Assembly: GCA_002437575.1 (NCBI GenBank)
Contig: DJQK01000113.1
Location: forward strand, 1 to 9,234
From: Clostridiales bacterium UBA6388
GTDB taxonomy: Bacteria; Bacillota; Clostridia; Oscillospirales; Oscillospiraceae
Length of the DNA stretch: 9,234 nt
Direction of reading: 5' to 3'
Positions 1 through 5,355 of the stretch are shown in pieces; the first letter of the stretch is position 1; each line of letters opens with the position of its first letter. The translations under genes and the position numbers were made by a program. The notes under the pieces are model-generated. The model did no database searches, was not told where the DNA came from, and worked only from the letters and a program-made list of their open reading frames with translations.

Positions 1-106
1 CGCCGTAGAGCAGGAATTTTTCGGTCAGGGTCGTTTTACCGGCGTCCGGGTGCGAGATGATCGCAAAGGTTCTTCGCCGGGAGATCTCTTCTTTCAGGGT
101 AGCCAT
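1..106 (-). CDS. prfC: Peptide chain release factor 3, N-terminal fragment (cut by window edge)
   Basis: Only the first 35 codons are in the window. They read MATLKEEISRRRTFAIISHP and continue with DAGKTTLTEKFLLYG. This is the RF3 N-terminus, with the P-loop of the translational GTPase fold (HPDAGKTT, residues 19-26). RF3 is a cytosolic GTPase that recycles RF1/RF2 from the ribosome after termination and takes part in post-peptidyl-transfer quality control. The ATG at 104-106 is chosen because a GGAGG sequence lies about 8 bases upstream on the minus strand and the family normally starts here. Its leader of about 250 nt carries a predicted promoter and one of the two large palindromes. The P-loop is shared with EF-G and LepA, but the SRRRTFAIISHPDAGKTTLTEK context is specific to RF3. 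Confidence 0.9.
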   Translation of the reverse strand, partial: MATLKEEISRRRTFAIISHPDAGKTTLTEKFLLYG

Positions 107-182
107 GTATTCTGCCTCCAAATTCTAGTCTTGTTCGTTCCAATGCCGCGCCTTTACATGGGTTTGCCCTCCAAATTTGCCG

Positions 183-345
183 GGGCAGCACCGCGCAATT
201 GCGTCTTCGCGCTTCGCCGGATCTTTTCCGCCAATCCTTCGGTTTGAAAAACGAGAAATACACAAAGTATTCCTTCGTTTTCCAAACCTTGACTTGACGA
301 AAAATCTCTCGCCGAAGCTGCTTGCCGAATTGTGCGGTGTTGCCC
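183..345. repeat. 163-bp imperfect palindrome, copy 1, in the prfC leader
   Basis: The whole segment folds on itself around the 5-base centre ACAAA (262-266). Inner arms are 241-261 and 267-288. The outermost arms, 183-200 and 328-345, match in 16 of 18 positions. Bases 218-314 form a 97-bp core that recurs at 3124-3220 with six substitutions and no indels. The flanking arms (183-217 and 315-345) have no resemblance to those of the other copy but are complementary to each other. Several imperfect pairs in the core would be G-U wobbles in the minus-strand transcript. No transposase is present. It could be a non-autonomous mobile element, a structured leader RNA, or both. Confidence 0.8.
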
Positions 346-365
346 TTATTTTTCACAACTATGTT

Positions 366-394
366 AGTGTAACATATCAGTTTCTGTTTTACAA
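366..394 (-). promoter_or_regulatory. Predicted promoter of prfC (extended -10)
   Basis: On the minus strand a -35 TTGTAA (389-394) is separated by 17 bases from a -10 TACACT (366-371), with a TGn extension just upstream of the -10. Transcription would begin near 359 and run through the palindrome at 183-345 before reaching prfC. The site lies just beyond the terminator of the upstream operon, which fits an independent transcription unit. Confidence 0.6.
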
Positions 395-406
395 CCAGAA
401 ACGCAG

Positions 407-439
407 AAAAAAGCGCCCCCGGCCAAAACCAGGGACGCT
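407..439 (-). terminator. Intrinsic terminator of the alaX-nudC operon
   Basis: Downstream of the stop codon at 447-449, the minus strand reads AGCGTCCCTGG, a short TTTTG loop, then the partly wobble-paired arm GCCGGGGGCGCT, followed directly by a T run (407-411). This is a standard GC-rich stem with a U tract and closes the minus-strand operon before the prfC promoter. Confidence 0.85.
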
Positions 440-446
440 CCCATCT

Positions 447-806
447 TTAGAAATAGTCCCGCATTGCTCTTGAACTGCAAATTGCGTACCACACGAGCAC
501 GACCGCTTCCACGCCCCAGGGGATGAACGTCAGCGGAAACTCCAAAAGCGGCGGGTCACAGCGCGAATTGACCGCCGAGAACGCGCCAAAGAGGAAGATG
601 ACAAGCCCCAGAAGGAACAGCTTCGGGCGCATATATTTCACGTATCCTTCCTCGTCGAGGCAGTCCGACGGCTTTTTGTCCTTCGGCATGAGAAGGCCGT
701 TCATGAAAAGCTTCTTGTTTTTGGCCAGCAGGAACCACGTGTACAGGCAGTAGCCGCCGCAGAGGATGGAAATCAGGTCCATCAGATCGTTCATGGAATT
801 GCTCAT
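447..806 (-). CDS. Predicted three-helix membrane protein of unknown function (119 aa)
   Basis: I do not recognise a named family. The protein has three hydrophobic segments at about residues 10-28, 61-79 and 90-112. A charged, lysine- and aspartate-rich linker (about 41-60) lies between the first two. No signal peptide cleavage site or catalytic motif is apparent. The ATG at 804-806 overlaps the TGA of the preceding gene in an ATGA arrangement and has AAGGAG about 8 bases upstream, so translation is probably coupled to the 90-aa membrane protein. It is the last gene before the operon terminator. Operon membership with alaX and nudC says little about function; a partnership with the neighbouring small membrane protein is the most one can infer. 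Confidence 0.8.
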   Translation of the reverse strand: MSNSMNDLMDLISILCGGYCLYTWFLLAKNKKLFMNGLLMPKDKKPSDCLDEEGYVKYMRPKLFLLGLVIFLFGAFSAVNSRCDPPLLEFPLTFIPWGVEAVVLVWYAICSSRAMRDYF

Positions 807-1075
807 TGCTCGTCTCCTTCTCCGGACGTATCCGGTTCGTCATTTTTCCGCATTTTATCCGCCTCGGCCTTGAGATTTTTCACAAGCAGAAACAGCCCGA
901 CGCCGCCAAACACAATGCCCGACGCCAGACCCACGATACGAAGCGTCGTCCAGCTCGTCTCTTTGATCGCGCCCGAGATCAGCTGATAGGCCAGATACAC
1001 GAGGTAGCCGCCCGCCAGCAGCTGAAATAACCGGCGGCGCTCGTCCGGCTGATCATTCTTTTTCTTTTCGTTCAT
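803..1075 (-). CDS. Predicted two-helix membrane protein of unknown function (90 aa)
   Basis: I do not recognise this protein. It opens with a charged cytosolic-looking stretch (MNEKKKNDQPDERRR), followed by two hydrophobic helices at about residues 16-37 and 43-65. The second contains the glycine-rich run GLASGIVFGGVG. A charged tail follows, ending in acidic residues. Its ATG (1073-1075) directly abuts the TAA of nudC (1076-1078), and a purine-rich AAAGGA sequence inside the end of nudC serves as the ribosome binding site. Its own stop overlaps the start of the next membrane gene by four bases. This tight packing supports co-translation of the two small membrane proteins, perhaps as partners. 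Confidence 0.8.
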   Translation of the reverse strand: MNEKKKNDQPDERRRLFQLLAGGYLVYLAYQLISGAIKETSWTTLRIVGLASGIVFGGVGLFLLVKNLKAEADKMRKNDEPDTSGEGDEQ

Positions 1076-1894
1076 TTACACAAGTCCTTTCCGGAACTGT
1101 TCCATCATTTCGCCGGTCAAGCTGATATGGCTCTCGTCCTCGGGAATTTCCGAACGGTCAAACCAGCCGGCCTCGGCCAGCTCGTCTTCCTCGACGGTAA
1201 TTTTGTCGCTGCCGTCGAGCTCGGCAAAAAAGCCGAAAAGCAGCGTGTCCGTAAACACCCACGGCTGGGATTTGTAAAAGCGCAGGTTCTTGACCCGCAG
1301 ACCGGTTTCCTCCAGCACCTCGCGGTGCACCGTTTCCTCAATGGACTCGCCGATCTCGTTAAAGCCCGCAACGAGCGCGTACTTCTTAAACGGCCTGTCC
1401 TTATACCGCGTGAGCACGAGCCGCTCGCCGTCGTGAATGGCCACGATGACCGCCGGGCAGATCTTGGGGTAGACCGTATTGCCGCACGCCGGACAGACCA
1501 TCGCCCGCTCGGTTTTGCTCTTTTCCATGGGCTTGCCGCACCGGCCGCAGAATTTCTGCCCGGAGTACCAGCGATATAGGCTCTCCCCTGCCGCCGCGGC
1601 CATTAAAGCAGGGCCCAGGTTCAGGCTGCGAAGCCTGCCGGTGTCCATATACGAAAAGCCGTCTGTTTCCGGAAGCTCCGCGTCCGATAACAGATAATCT
1701 GCCCGCGCGTCGATCGAGAACGCGTACTGAAGCTTTTCCTGCCCCACGTCTTTGACGCGCGGCACGATGAGGTTTCCGTCTTCGACCTTGCAGTAGAGCG
1801 TCCGTCCTTTGAACACGAGCACAAAATCGTCCGCGTCCGGTGTTTTCCACGACATCTGGTTGTGATAAATATGCGGCGCAATATCCTGTAGCAT
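1076..1894 (-). CDS. nudC: NAD+/NADH pyrophosphatase (NudC-type Nudix hydrolase)
   Basis: The 272-residue protein has the NudC layout. A poorly conserved N-terminal domain (about 1-110) is followed by a four-cysteine zinc ribbon (C116-x2-C119 and C134-x2-C137). Next comes a complete Nudix box at 177-199: G177, E183, then R191-E192, E195-E196 and G198. The NudC-specific SQPW motif is at 209-212. In E. coli this motif continues PFPxS; here it continues VFTDT. Known members cleave NAD(H) into NMN(H) and AMP with divalent metal, and some remove NAD caps from RNA. The start at 1892-1894 is preceded by AAAGGAG at a good distance. It lies 18 bases after alaX and abuts the small membrane protein genes, so it is part of one operon. 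The family call is firm; which substrate matters in vivo is not shown by sequence. Confidence 0.93.
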   Translation of the reverse strand: MLQDIAPHIYHNQMSWKTPDADDFVLVFKGRTLYCKVEDGNLIVPRVKDVGQEKLQYAFSIDARADYLLSDAELPETDGFSYMDTGRLRSLNLGPALMAAAAGESLYRWYSGQKFCGRCGKPMEKSKTERAMVCPACGNTVYPKICPAVIVAIHDGERLVLTRYKDRPFKKYALVAGFNEIGESIEETVHREVLEETGLRVKNLRFYKSQPWVFTDTLLFGFFAELDGSDKITVEEDELAEAGWFDRSEIPEDESHISLTGEMMEQFRKGLV

Positions 1895-1912
1895 CGCTTT
1901 CTCCTTTATGTA

Positions 1913-3064
1913 TCAGTTCTGTGCAAAAAACGCTTCGATCTCCGCTCTCGTGCCTGTGACCGAGCCCTGCGCAAAAAACGGCTTGCCGCCGCCGCGGCCG
2001 TGGCAGACTGCGTTGAGTTCCTTCACGAGCCCGCGAAGGTCTGCACCGGTCTTGCACAGCGCGTATTTATAGCCCTCGTTGTCGTCTCCGGCAAAGATCG
2101 CGATGCGTCCGGTGCAGCTTGATAAGATCGCGTCGGCAAAGCGGCGCACGGCGTCGGGGCTCATTGCGTCTGTGAAGAGCAAAACGTCCTCGCTTCCGGC
2201 AAATTGCTTCGCCTTGAGGGAAAACAGCTCGTTTTCCAGCTGCGACGCGCGGTATTTGGCAGCGTTCAGCTCGTCCATCGCACGCGCCGCGGCGGCGTTC
2301 GTCTCGGTGGGCTTCGCGGACAGCAGCGCGGAATTTTTCCGGTTCTGTTCGATGAGCCGGTTCACATAGTCATACGCCCGCATCCCGCAGAGAATTTCCA
2401 GCCGGACGCCCTCGTGGAATTTGACGCAGGAGAAAATTTTGATGAGGCCAATTTCGCCGGTCCTGGTCACGTGCGTGCCGCAGCAGGCACAGATATCGGC
2501 GTTTTCGACCGTCACGATGCGAACGTCGCCCGAAAGGGCTTTTTTGCTGCGATACGGAATATGTGCAAGTTCTTCCTCCGGTGGAAACGCGATGGTGACC
2601 GGCCGGTTTTCCCAGACGATCTCGTTGGCCTCGCGTTCGATGCTTCTTATGTCCTGTTCCGTGAGCATCCCGGAAAAGTCGATCGTGACCATGTCGGCTC
2701 CCATGTGAAAGCCCACGTTGTCATAGCCAAAGCGCCGGTGGACGATGCCGGATAAAATATGCTCGCCGGAGTGCAGCTGCATGAGACTGAACCTGTGCGC
2801 CCAGTCAATTTCGCCCTCGACCGTGCTGCCCGCCTCCAGCGGCTTTTCGCAGTAGTGGACGATCTCGCCGCCTGCTTCATGCGTGTCCGTCACGCGCACG
2901 CCGGAAAGAAAACCGGTGTCTCCCGGCTGGCCGCCGCCTTCGGGATAGAAGGCGGTTCTATCCAGCACCACGTCAAAGCCGTGCTTTCCCGGCACGCAGG
3001 ATACCACCTTCGCCTGAAAGCGCCTGCAATATACGTCCTCGTAAAAAAGCTTCTGCGTCGCCAT
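1913..3064 (-). CDS. alaX: Alanyl-tRNA editing hydrolase (AlaX, long form with C-Ala/DHHA1 domain)
   Basis: The 383-residue protein is a free-standing homologue of the editing part of alanyl-tRNA synthetase. Such proteins hydrolyse Ser-tRNA(Ala) or Gly-tRNA(Ala) in the cytosol. The N-terminal beta-barrel carries FYPEGGGQPGDTG (39-51). The zinc site is H98-x3-H102 (LHSGEH) plus C194-x3-H198 (CCGTH). A helical linker (about 240-290) leads to a C-terminal DHHA1-type domain with GGGKP (358-362) followed by AQGS. I start at ATG 3062-3064, preceded by GGTGAG on the minus strand. The frame stays open 40 codons further upstream, but those codons are the palindromic repeat and start upstream of family homology. 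It is the first gene of the operon with nudC. Confidence 0.92.
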   Translation of the reverse strand: MATQKLFYEDVYCRRFQAKVVSCVPGKHGFDVVLDRTAFYPEGGGQPGDTGFLSGVRVTDTHEAGGEIVHYCEKPLEAGSTVEGEIDWAHRFSLMQLHSGEHILSGIVHRRFGYDNVGFHMGADMVTIDFSGMLTEQDIRSIEREANEIVWENRPVTIAFPPEEELAHIPYRSKKALSGDVRIVTVENADICACCGTHVTRTGEIGLIKIFSCVKFHEGVRLEILCGMRAYDYVNRLIEQNRKNSALLSAKPTETNAAAARAMDELNAAKYRASQLENELFSLKAKQFAGSEDVLLFTDAMSPDAVRRFADAILSSCTGRIAIFAGDDNEGYKYALCKTGADLRGLVKELNAVCHGRGGGKPFFAQGSVTGTRAEIEAFFAQN

Positions 3065-3089
3065 CTTCTCACCGTCCGTTTTTTGTTGG

Positions 3090-3251
3090 GGAAACCTCTG
3101 ATGAAATCCCCGACCGCGGACGACGGATCTTTTCCGCCAATCCTGCGGTTTGAAAAATGGGAAATACACAAAGTATTCCTCCATTTTCCAAACCTTGTCT
3201 TGACGAAAAATCTCTCGCCGTCCGCAGCCGCTGATTTCATCAGAGCTTTCC
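3090..3251. repeat. 162-bp imperfect palindrome, copy 2, in the alaX leader
   Basis: This copy is centred on ACAAA at 3168-3172. Inner arms are 3147-3167 and 3173-3194. The outermost arms 3090-3108 and 3233-3251 match in 18 of 19 positions. The core 3124-3220 matches the core of copy 1 at 91 of 97 positions. Two pairs of substitutions are compensatory: C252-G277 becomes T3158-A3183, and A254-T275 becomes G3160-C3181. The outer arms are unrelated to those of copy 1. The element begins about 8 bases after the predicted alaX transcription start and ends about 25 bases before the alaX start codon, so it would form most of the leader RNA. Read on the minus strand it encodes a spurious peptide in frame with alaX. 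Confidence 0.8.
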
Positions 3252-3265
3252 TTGTTTCCTGTCTC

Positions 3266-3294
3266 ATTTTAACACATCGCACGCAGAAAGCCAA
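3266..3294 (-). promoter_or_regulatory. Predicted promoter of the alaX-nudC operon
   Basis: On the minus strand, -35 TTGGCT (3289-3294), 17 bases, then -10 TAAAAT (3266-3271). Transcription would start near 3259, just outside the right arm of the palindrome. It is divergent from the mgtE promoter, about 60 bases away. Confidence 0.6.
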
Positions 3295-3353
3295 CCGCTA
3301 TTTCCGTTTTTCCGAACGCAGCGAAGCTGCAAACTTTTTTCTTCCCCTCGCGA

Positions 3354-3382
3354 TTGACAAACGGCGAAATATCTCATAATAT
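3354..3382 (+). promoter_or_regulatory. Consensus promoter upstream of the mgtE leader
   Basis: A perfect -35 TTGACA (3354-3359), a 17-base spacer and -10 TAATAT (3377-3382) predict a start near 3389. The nearest substantial plus-strand gene is mgtE at 3756, so the transcript would carry a leader of about 365 nt containing a foldable domain and a terminator. Confidence 0.8.
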
Positions 3383-3439
3383 ATATGTTGGGCCTGAAGA
3401 AGGCTCCACAAGATTTTGATGATAAAGGGGGAAAACAGA

Positions 3440-3532
3440 ATGGACGCAGGAAGTAGTAGCGGCACATCAGCAGGCCGAAGTTGCTCCGGGCTCGAGCCGC
3501 CGCCTTTGTGCGTGCCGTTCGACCCTTGCTGA
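3440..3532 (+). CDS. Possible 30-aa leader peptide in the mgtE leader
   Basis: An ATG at 3440-3442 lies 8 bases after AAAGGGGG, which can pair with the anti-Shine-Dalgarno sequence. It opens a 30-codon frame reading MDAGSSSGTSAGRSC, then SGLEPPPLCVPFDPC, ending in TGA at 3530-3532. The peptide is small-residue rich, then proline rich, with a Pro-Pro-Pro run at codons 20-22. The frame begins just before the inner stem of the leader and ends in its other strand. Its Pro codons contain AGCCGCC (3495-3501), identical to the 5' arm of the terminator (3571-3577). Proline- and acid-rich leader peptides are known for enterobacterial Mg2+ transporter mgtA (MgtL); any analogy here is inference. The frame could be chance. 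Confidence 0.3.
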   Translation: MDAGSSSGTSAGRSCSGLEPPPLCVPFDPC

Positions 3533-3571
3533 TTTGTCGCCTGCGACGTGTCTTTGGAACCTGCATTCATA

Positions 3572-3602
3572 GCCGCCACGCGTTGTCTGGGCGGCCTTTT
3601 TT
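3572..3602 (+). terminator. Intrinsic terminator inside the mgtE leader
   Basis: GCCGCC (3572-3577) pairs with GGCGGC (3590-3595) across a 12-base loop and is followed by C and six T residues (3597-3602). It lies about 155 bases before mgtE and more than 200 after the promoter, with no long gene between. It therefore marks either an attenuator or the end of a small RNA. Confidence 0.7.
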
Positions 3603-3723
3603 CCGGTATGCCGCGTTGCTTTCCCTTGCGATCCGTCAGGATGGCTGCGGAAAAGTGCCTTGCCTACCAGAAAAAATTCTCGCCCATCCAGCACGCGCCG
3701 ACTATGAAAACAGGTTCTTACTT

Positions 3724-3747
3724 CCTAAGTAAAAACTTATTAGGAGG
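3724..3747 (+). promoter_or_regulatory. mgtE ribosome binding site with possible occluding hairpin
   Basis: The strong site AGGAGG is near 3742-3747, 8 bases before the ATG. CCTAA at 3724-3728 can pair with TTAGG at 3740-3744, covering the first half of the site. The alternative pairing TTCCT (3722-3726) with AGGAA (3745-3749) would cover the second half. The stem is only 5 bp, so occlusion would be weak unless stabilised. Confidence 0.35.
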
Positions 3748-3755
3748 AAAGACCT

Positions 3756-5135
3756 ATGGCAGAACACAATTTTTCCGTAGAGAAGACGCTGACGCTTCTG
3801 CTCGACGACAAGAAGTATCATTCTCTGCGGGACATCCTCAGCACCATGAACCCCGCCGACATTGCCGCGGTATTTGACGAGCTGCCCGAGGGTAAGCTCC
3901 CGCTTCTGTTCCGTCTGCTTCCGAAGGAGCTGGCGGCGGAGACGTTCGTTGAAATGGACACGGACGCACAGGCGCTGCTCATCCGCGGCTTTTCCGACAG
4001 CGAGCTCAAGGAGGTCATCGACGAGCTGTACGTCGACGACGCGGTCGATATCGTCGAGGAAATGCCGGCAAACGTGGTCCAGCGAATCTTGAGCCAGGCA
4101 GACCCCGAGATGCGCAAGCAGATCAACGAGATCCTGCGCTATCCCGAGGACTCCGCGGGCTCGATCATGACCACGGAATACGTTTCCCTGCGGCCCAATA
4201 TGACGGTTGGAGAAGCGATCCTCCGCATCCGCCGCACGGGCATTGACAAAGAGACCATCTACACCTGCTACGTGACCAAGGGCCACAAGCTCATTGGCCT
4301 CGTCTCGGTCAAGGATCTTCTTCTGTGCGAAGACGACAACGCGACGATCGAGTCCATCATGACCGACCACGTCATCACCGTAAACACGCTCGACGATCAG
4401 GAGCAGGTCGCGCAGATGTTCTCCAAATACGATTTTCTGGCGCTTCCGGTCGTGGACACTGAAAACCGCCTTGTCGGTATCGTCACGTTCGACGACGCCA
4501 TGGACGTCATGCAGGACGAGGCGACGGAGGATATGGAAAAGATGGCCGCTATGCTGCCGTCCGAGCATCCGTATCTGCGCTCGAGTCCGTTTGAGATCTG
4601 GAAAAACCGCATTCCCTGGCTGATGCTCCTCATGATCTCCGCGACGCTGACAGGGCTTGTCATCACGAGCTTTGAAGACGCACTGGGCGTTCTTCCGTGC
4701 CTGACGGCGTTCATCCCCATGCTGATGGACACCGGCGGCAACTCGGGCTCTCAGGCGTGCGTCACGGTCATCCGCGGCATCAGTCTGGACGAAATTGAAT
4801 TCCGCGATATTTTCAAGGTCGTCTGGAAGGAGATCCGCGTGGCCGTTCTCTGCGGCGTGTGCCTTGCCGTCGCGTGCTTCGGAAAAATCATGCTGGTCGA
4901 CCATATGCTGCTGAGGTCCGAATCGGTCACCACCTGGGTCGCGCTCGTCGTGAGCCTTTCCATGGCGGTCACCGTGTTTCTGGCAAAGCTCGTCGGCGGC
5001 ACGCTGCCGCTGCTTGCCAAGAAGCTCGGCTTTGACCCGGCGGTCATGGCATCGCCTATTATTACGACGATCGTAGACTTTTTGTCGCTGCTCGTCTACT
5101 TCACCTTCGCGACTACAATTTTACACATTGGCTGA
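3756..5135 (+). CDS. mgtE: Magnesium transporter/channel MgtE
   Basis: The 459-residue protein has the complete MgtE architecture. A helical, acidic MgtE_N domain (about 1-130) with several Asp/Glu-rich helices is followed by a CBS pair (CBS1 about 136-197, starting SAGSIMT; CBS2 about 200-258). A connecting helix (259-280) leads to a C-terminal membrane domain of five helices from about residue 286. The pore signature PMLMDTGGNSGSQA is at 321-334; D325 corresponds to the conserved ion-coordinating aspartate of the family. In studied homologues the cytosolic domains bind Mg2+ and shut the pore when cytosolic Mg2+ is high. The ATG at 3756 follows AGGAGG. It is monocistronic, with a long leader containing a terminator upstream and a terminator just after the stop. 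Transport of Co2+ or other divalent cations cannot be excluded. Confidence 0.96.
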   Translation: MAEHNFSVEKTLTLLLDDKKYHSLRDILSTMNPADIAAVFDELPEGKLPLLFRLLPKELAAETFVEMDTDAQALLIRGFSDSELKEVIDELYVDDAVDIVEEMPANVVQRILSQADPEMRKQINEILRYPEDSAGSIMTTEYVSLRPNMTVGEAILRIRRTGIDKETIYTCYVTKGHKLIGLVSVKDLLLCEDDNATIESIMTDHVITVNTLDDQEQVAQMFSKYDFLALPVVDTENRLVGIVTFDDAMDVMQDEATEDMEKMAAMLPSEHPYLRSSPFEIWKNRIPWLMLLMISATLTGLVITSFEDALGVLPCLTAFIPMLMDTGGNSGSQACVTVIRGISLDEIEFRDIFKVVWKEIRVAVLCGVCLAVACFGKIMLVDHMLLRSESVTTWVALVVSLSMAVTVFLAKLVGGTLPLLAKKLGFDPAVMASPIITTIVDFLSLLVYFTFATTILHIG

Positions 5136-5136
5136 C

Positions 5137-5175
5137 AAAATCGCCGCACTTCCGTTGTGAAGCGCGGCGATTTTT
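5137..5175. terminator. Bidirectional terminator between mgtE and the convergent 81-aa gene
   Basis: AAAATCGCCGC (5138-5148 region) pairs with GCGGCGATTTTT (5164-5175), with an inner CTTC/GAAG extension and a small loop. A-rich and T-rich flanks give a U tract on both strands, so it can end mgtE and also stop transcription coming from the minus-strand operon on the right. Confidence 0.9.
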
Positions 5176-5202
5176 CATGTATCTCGATCGTTCGAACCCA
5201 CT

Positions 5203-5310
5203 TGTAGGGGCGGACGCCTCTGTCCGCCCGGCAAAATGCAAAACCGAAACGCGAAAAACTGCGGCGAATTCGTACTTCCCAAGGGGCGGACAGGGTCGTC
5301 CGCCCCTACA
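5203..5310. repeat. REP/MITE-like element with 14-bp terminal inverted repeats
   Basis: TGTAGGGGCGGACG (5203-5216) is perfectly inverted at 5297-5310. Each end also forms its own hairpin: GGGCGGAC/GTCCGCCC at 5208-5229, and GGGGCGGAC/GTCCGCCCC at 5283-5306. The middle of about 50 bases is unremarkable and no coding sequence is present. No clear target-site duplication is visible at the borders. GC-rich repeats beginning TAGGGGCGG are, as far as I recall, common between genes in gut Clostridia, usually between convergent genes, as here. A non-autonomous mobile unit is the likely explanation. Confidence 0.75.
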
Positions 5311-5355
5311 GAGGTGTGTGTTATTCCGTGACCCTCTATCACATAAAACGGAAAC

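Larger units (their letters stand above)
3390..3603 (+). ncRNA. Candidate structured leader RNA of mgtE (or stand-alone small RNA)
   Basis: The transcript from 3389 can fold into a closed domain. TGAA 3395-3398, AGG 3401-3403, TCCA 3405-3408 and AAGA 3410-3413 pair in order with TTCA 3566-3569, CCT 3560-3562, TGGA 3555-3558 and TCTT 3551-3554. Inside it are CGCAGG 3445-3450 with CCTGCG 3540-3545, and ATCAGCA 3466-3472 with TGCTGAT 3527-3533. A competing 5' hairpin, GGGCCT 3390-3395 with AGGCTC 3401-3406, excludes the closing stem. An intrinsic terminator follows at once. I do not see the conserved blocks of the M-box (ykoK) magnesium riboswitch, a T-box, or the yybP-ykoY element. The position before mgtE suggests an attenuator, but an independent small RNA is possible. 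Confidence 0.45.

Noticed and set aside
36..356. 106-codon minus-strand frame across the prfC leader
   Set aside because: It is the translated palindrome plus promoter sequence, lacks a ribosome binding site and resembles only the other repeat copy.
1401..2057. 218-codon minus-strand frame overlapping nudC and alaX
   Set aside because: Out-of-frame shadow spanning the junction of two well-supported genes.
3065..3184. 40-residue N-terminal extension of AlaX
   Set aside because: Encoded by the palindromic repeat, starts before family homology, and a good internal ATG with a purine-rich site exists at 3064.
3315..3340. GCAGC/GCTGC hairpin followed by a T run as a plus-strand terminator
   Set aside because: Stem of only 5 bp, T run not adjacent, and no plus-strand gene precedes it within the window.
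3389..3603. mgtE leader as M-box, T-box, 6S RNA, SRP RNA, tmRNA or RNase P RNA
   Set aside because: I compared remembered conserved blocks of each and found no convincing match; only a covariance-model search can settle it.
3702..4904. 400-codon minus-strand frame opposite mgtE
   Set aside because: A shadow of the mgtE coding frame in GC-rich DNA; charged low-complexity translation with no start signal, while mgtE has full domain support.
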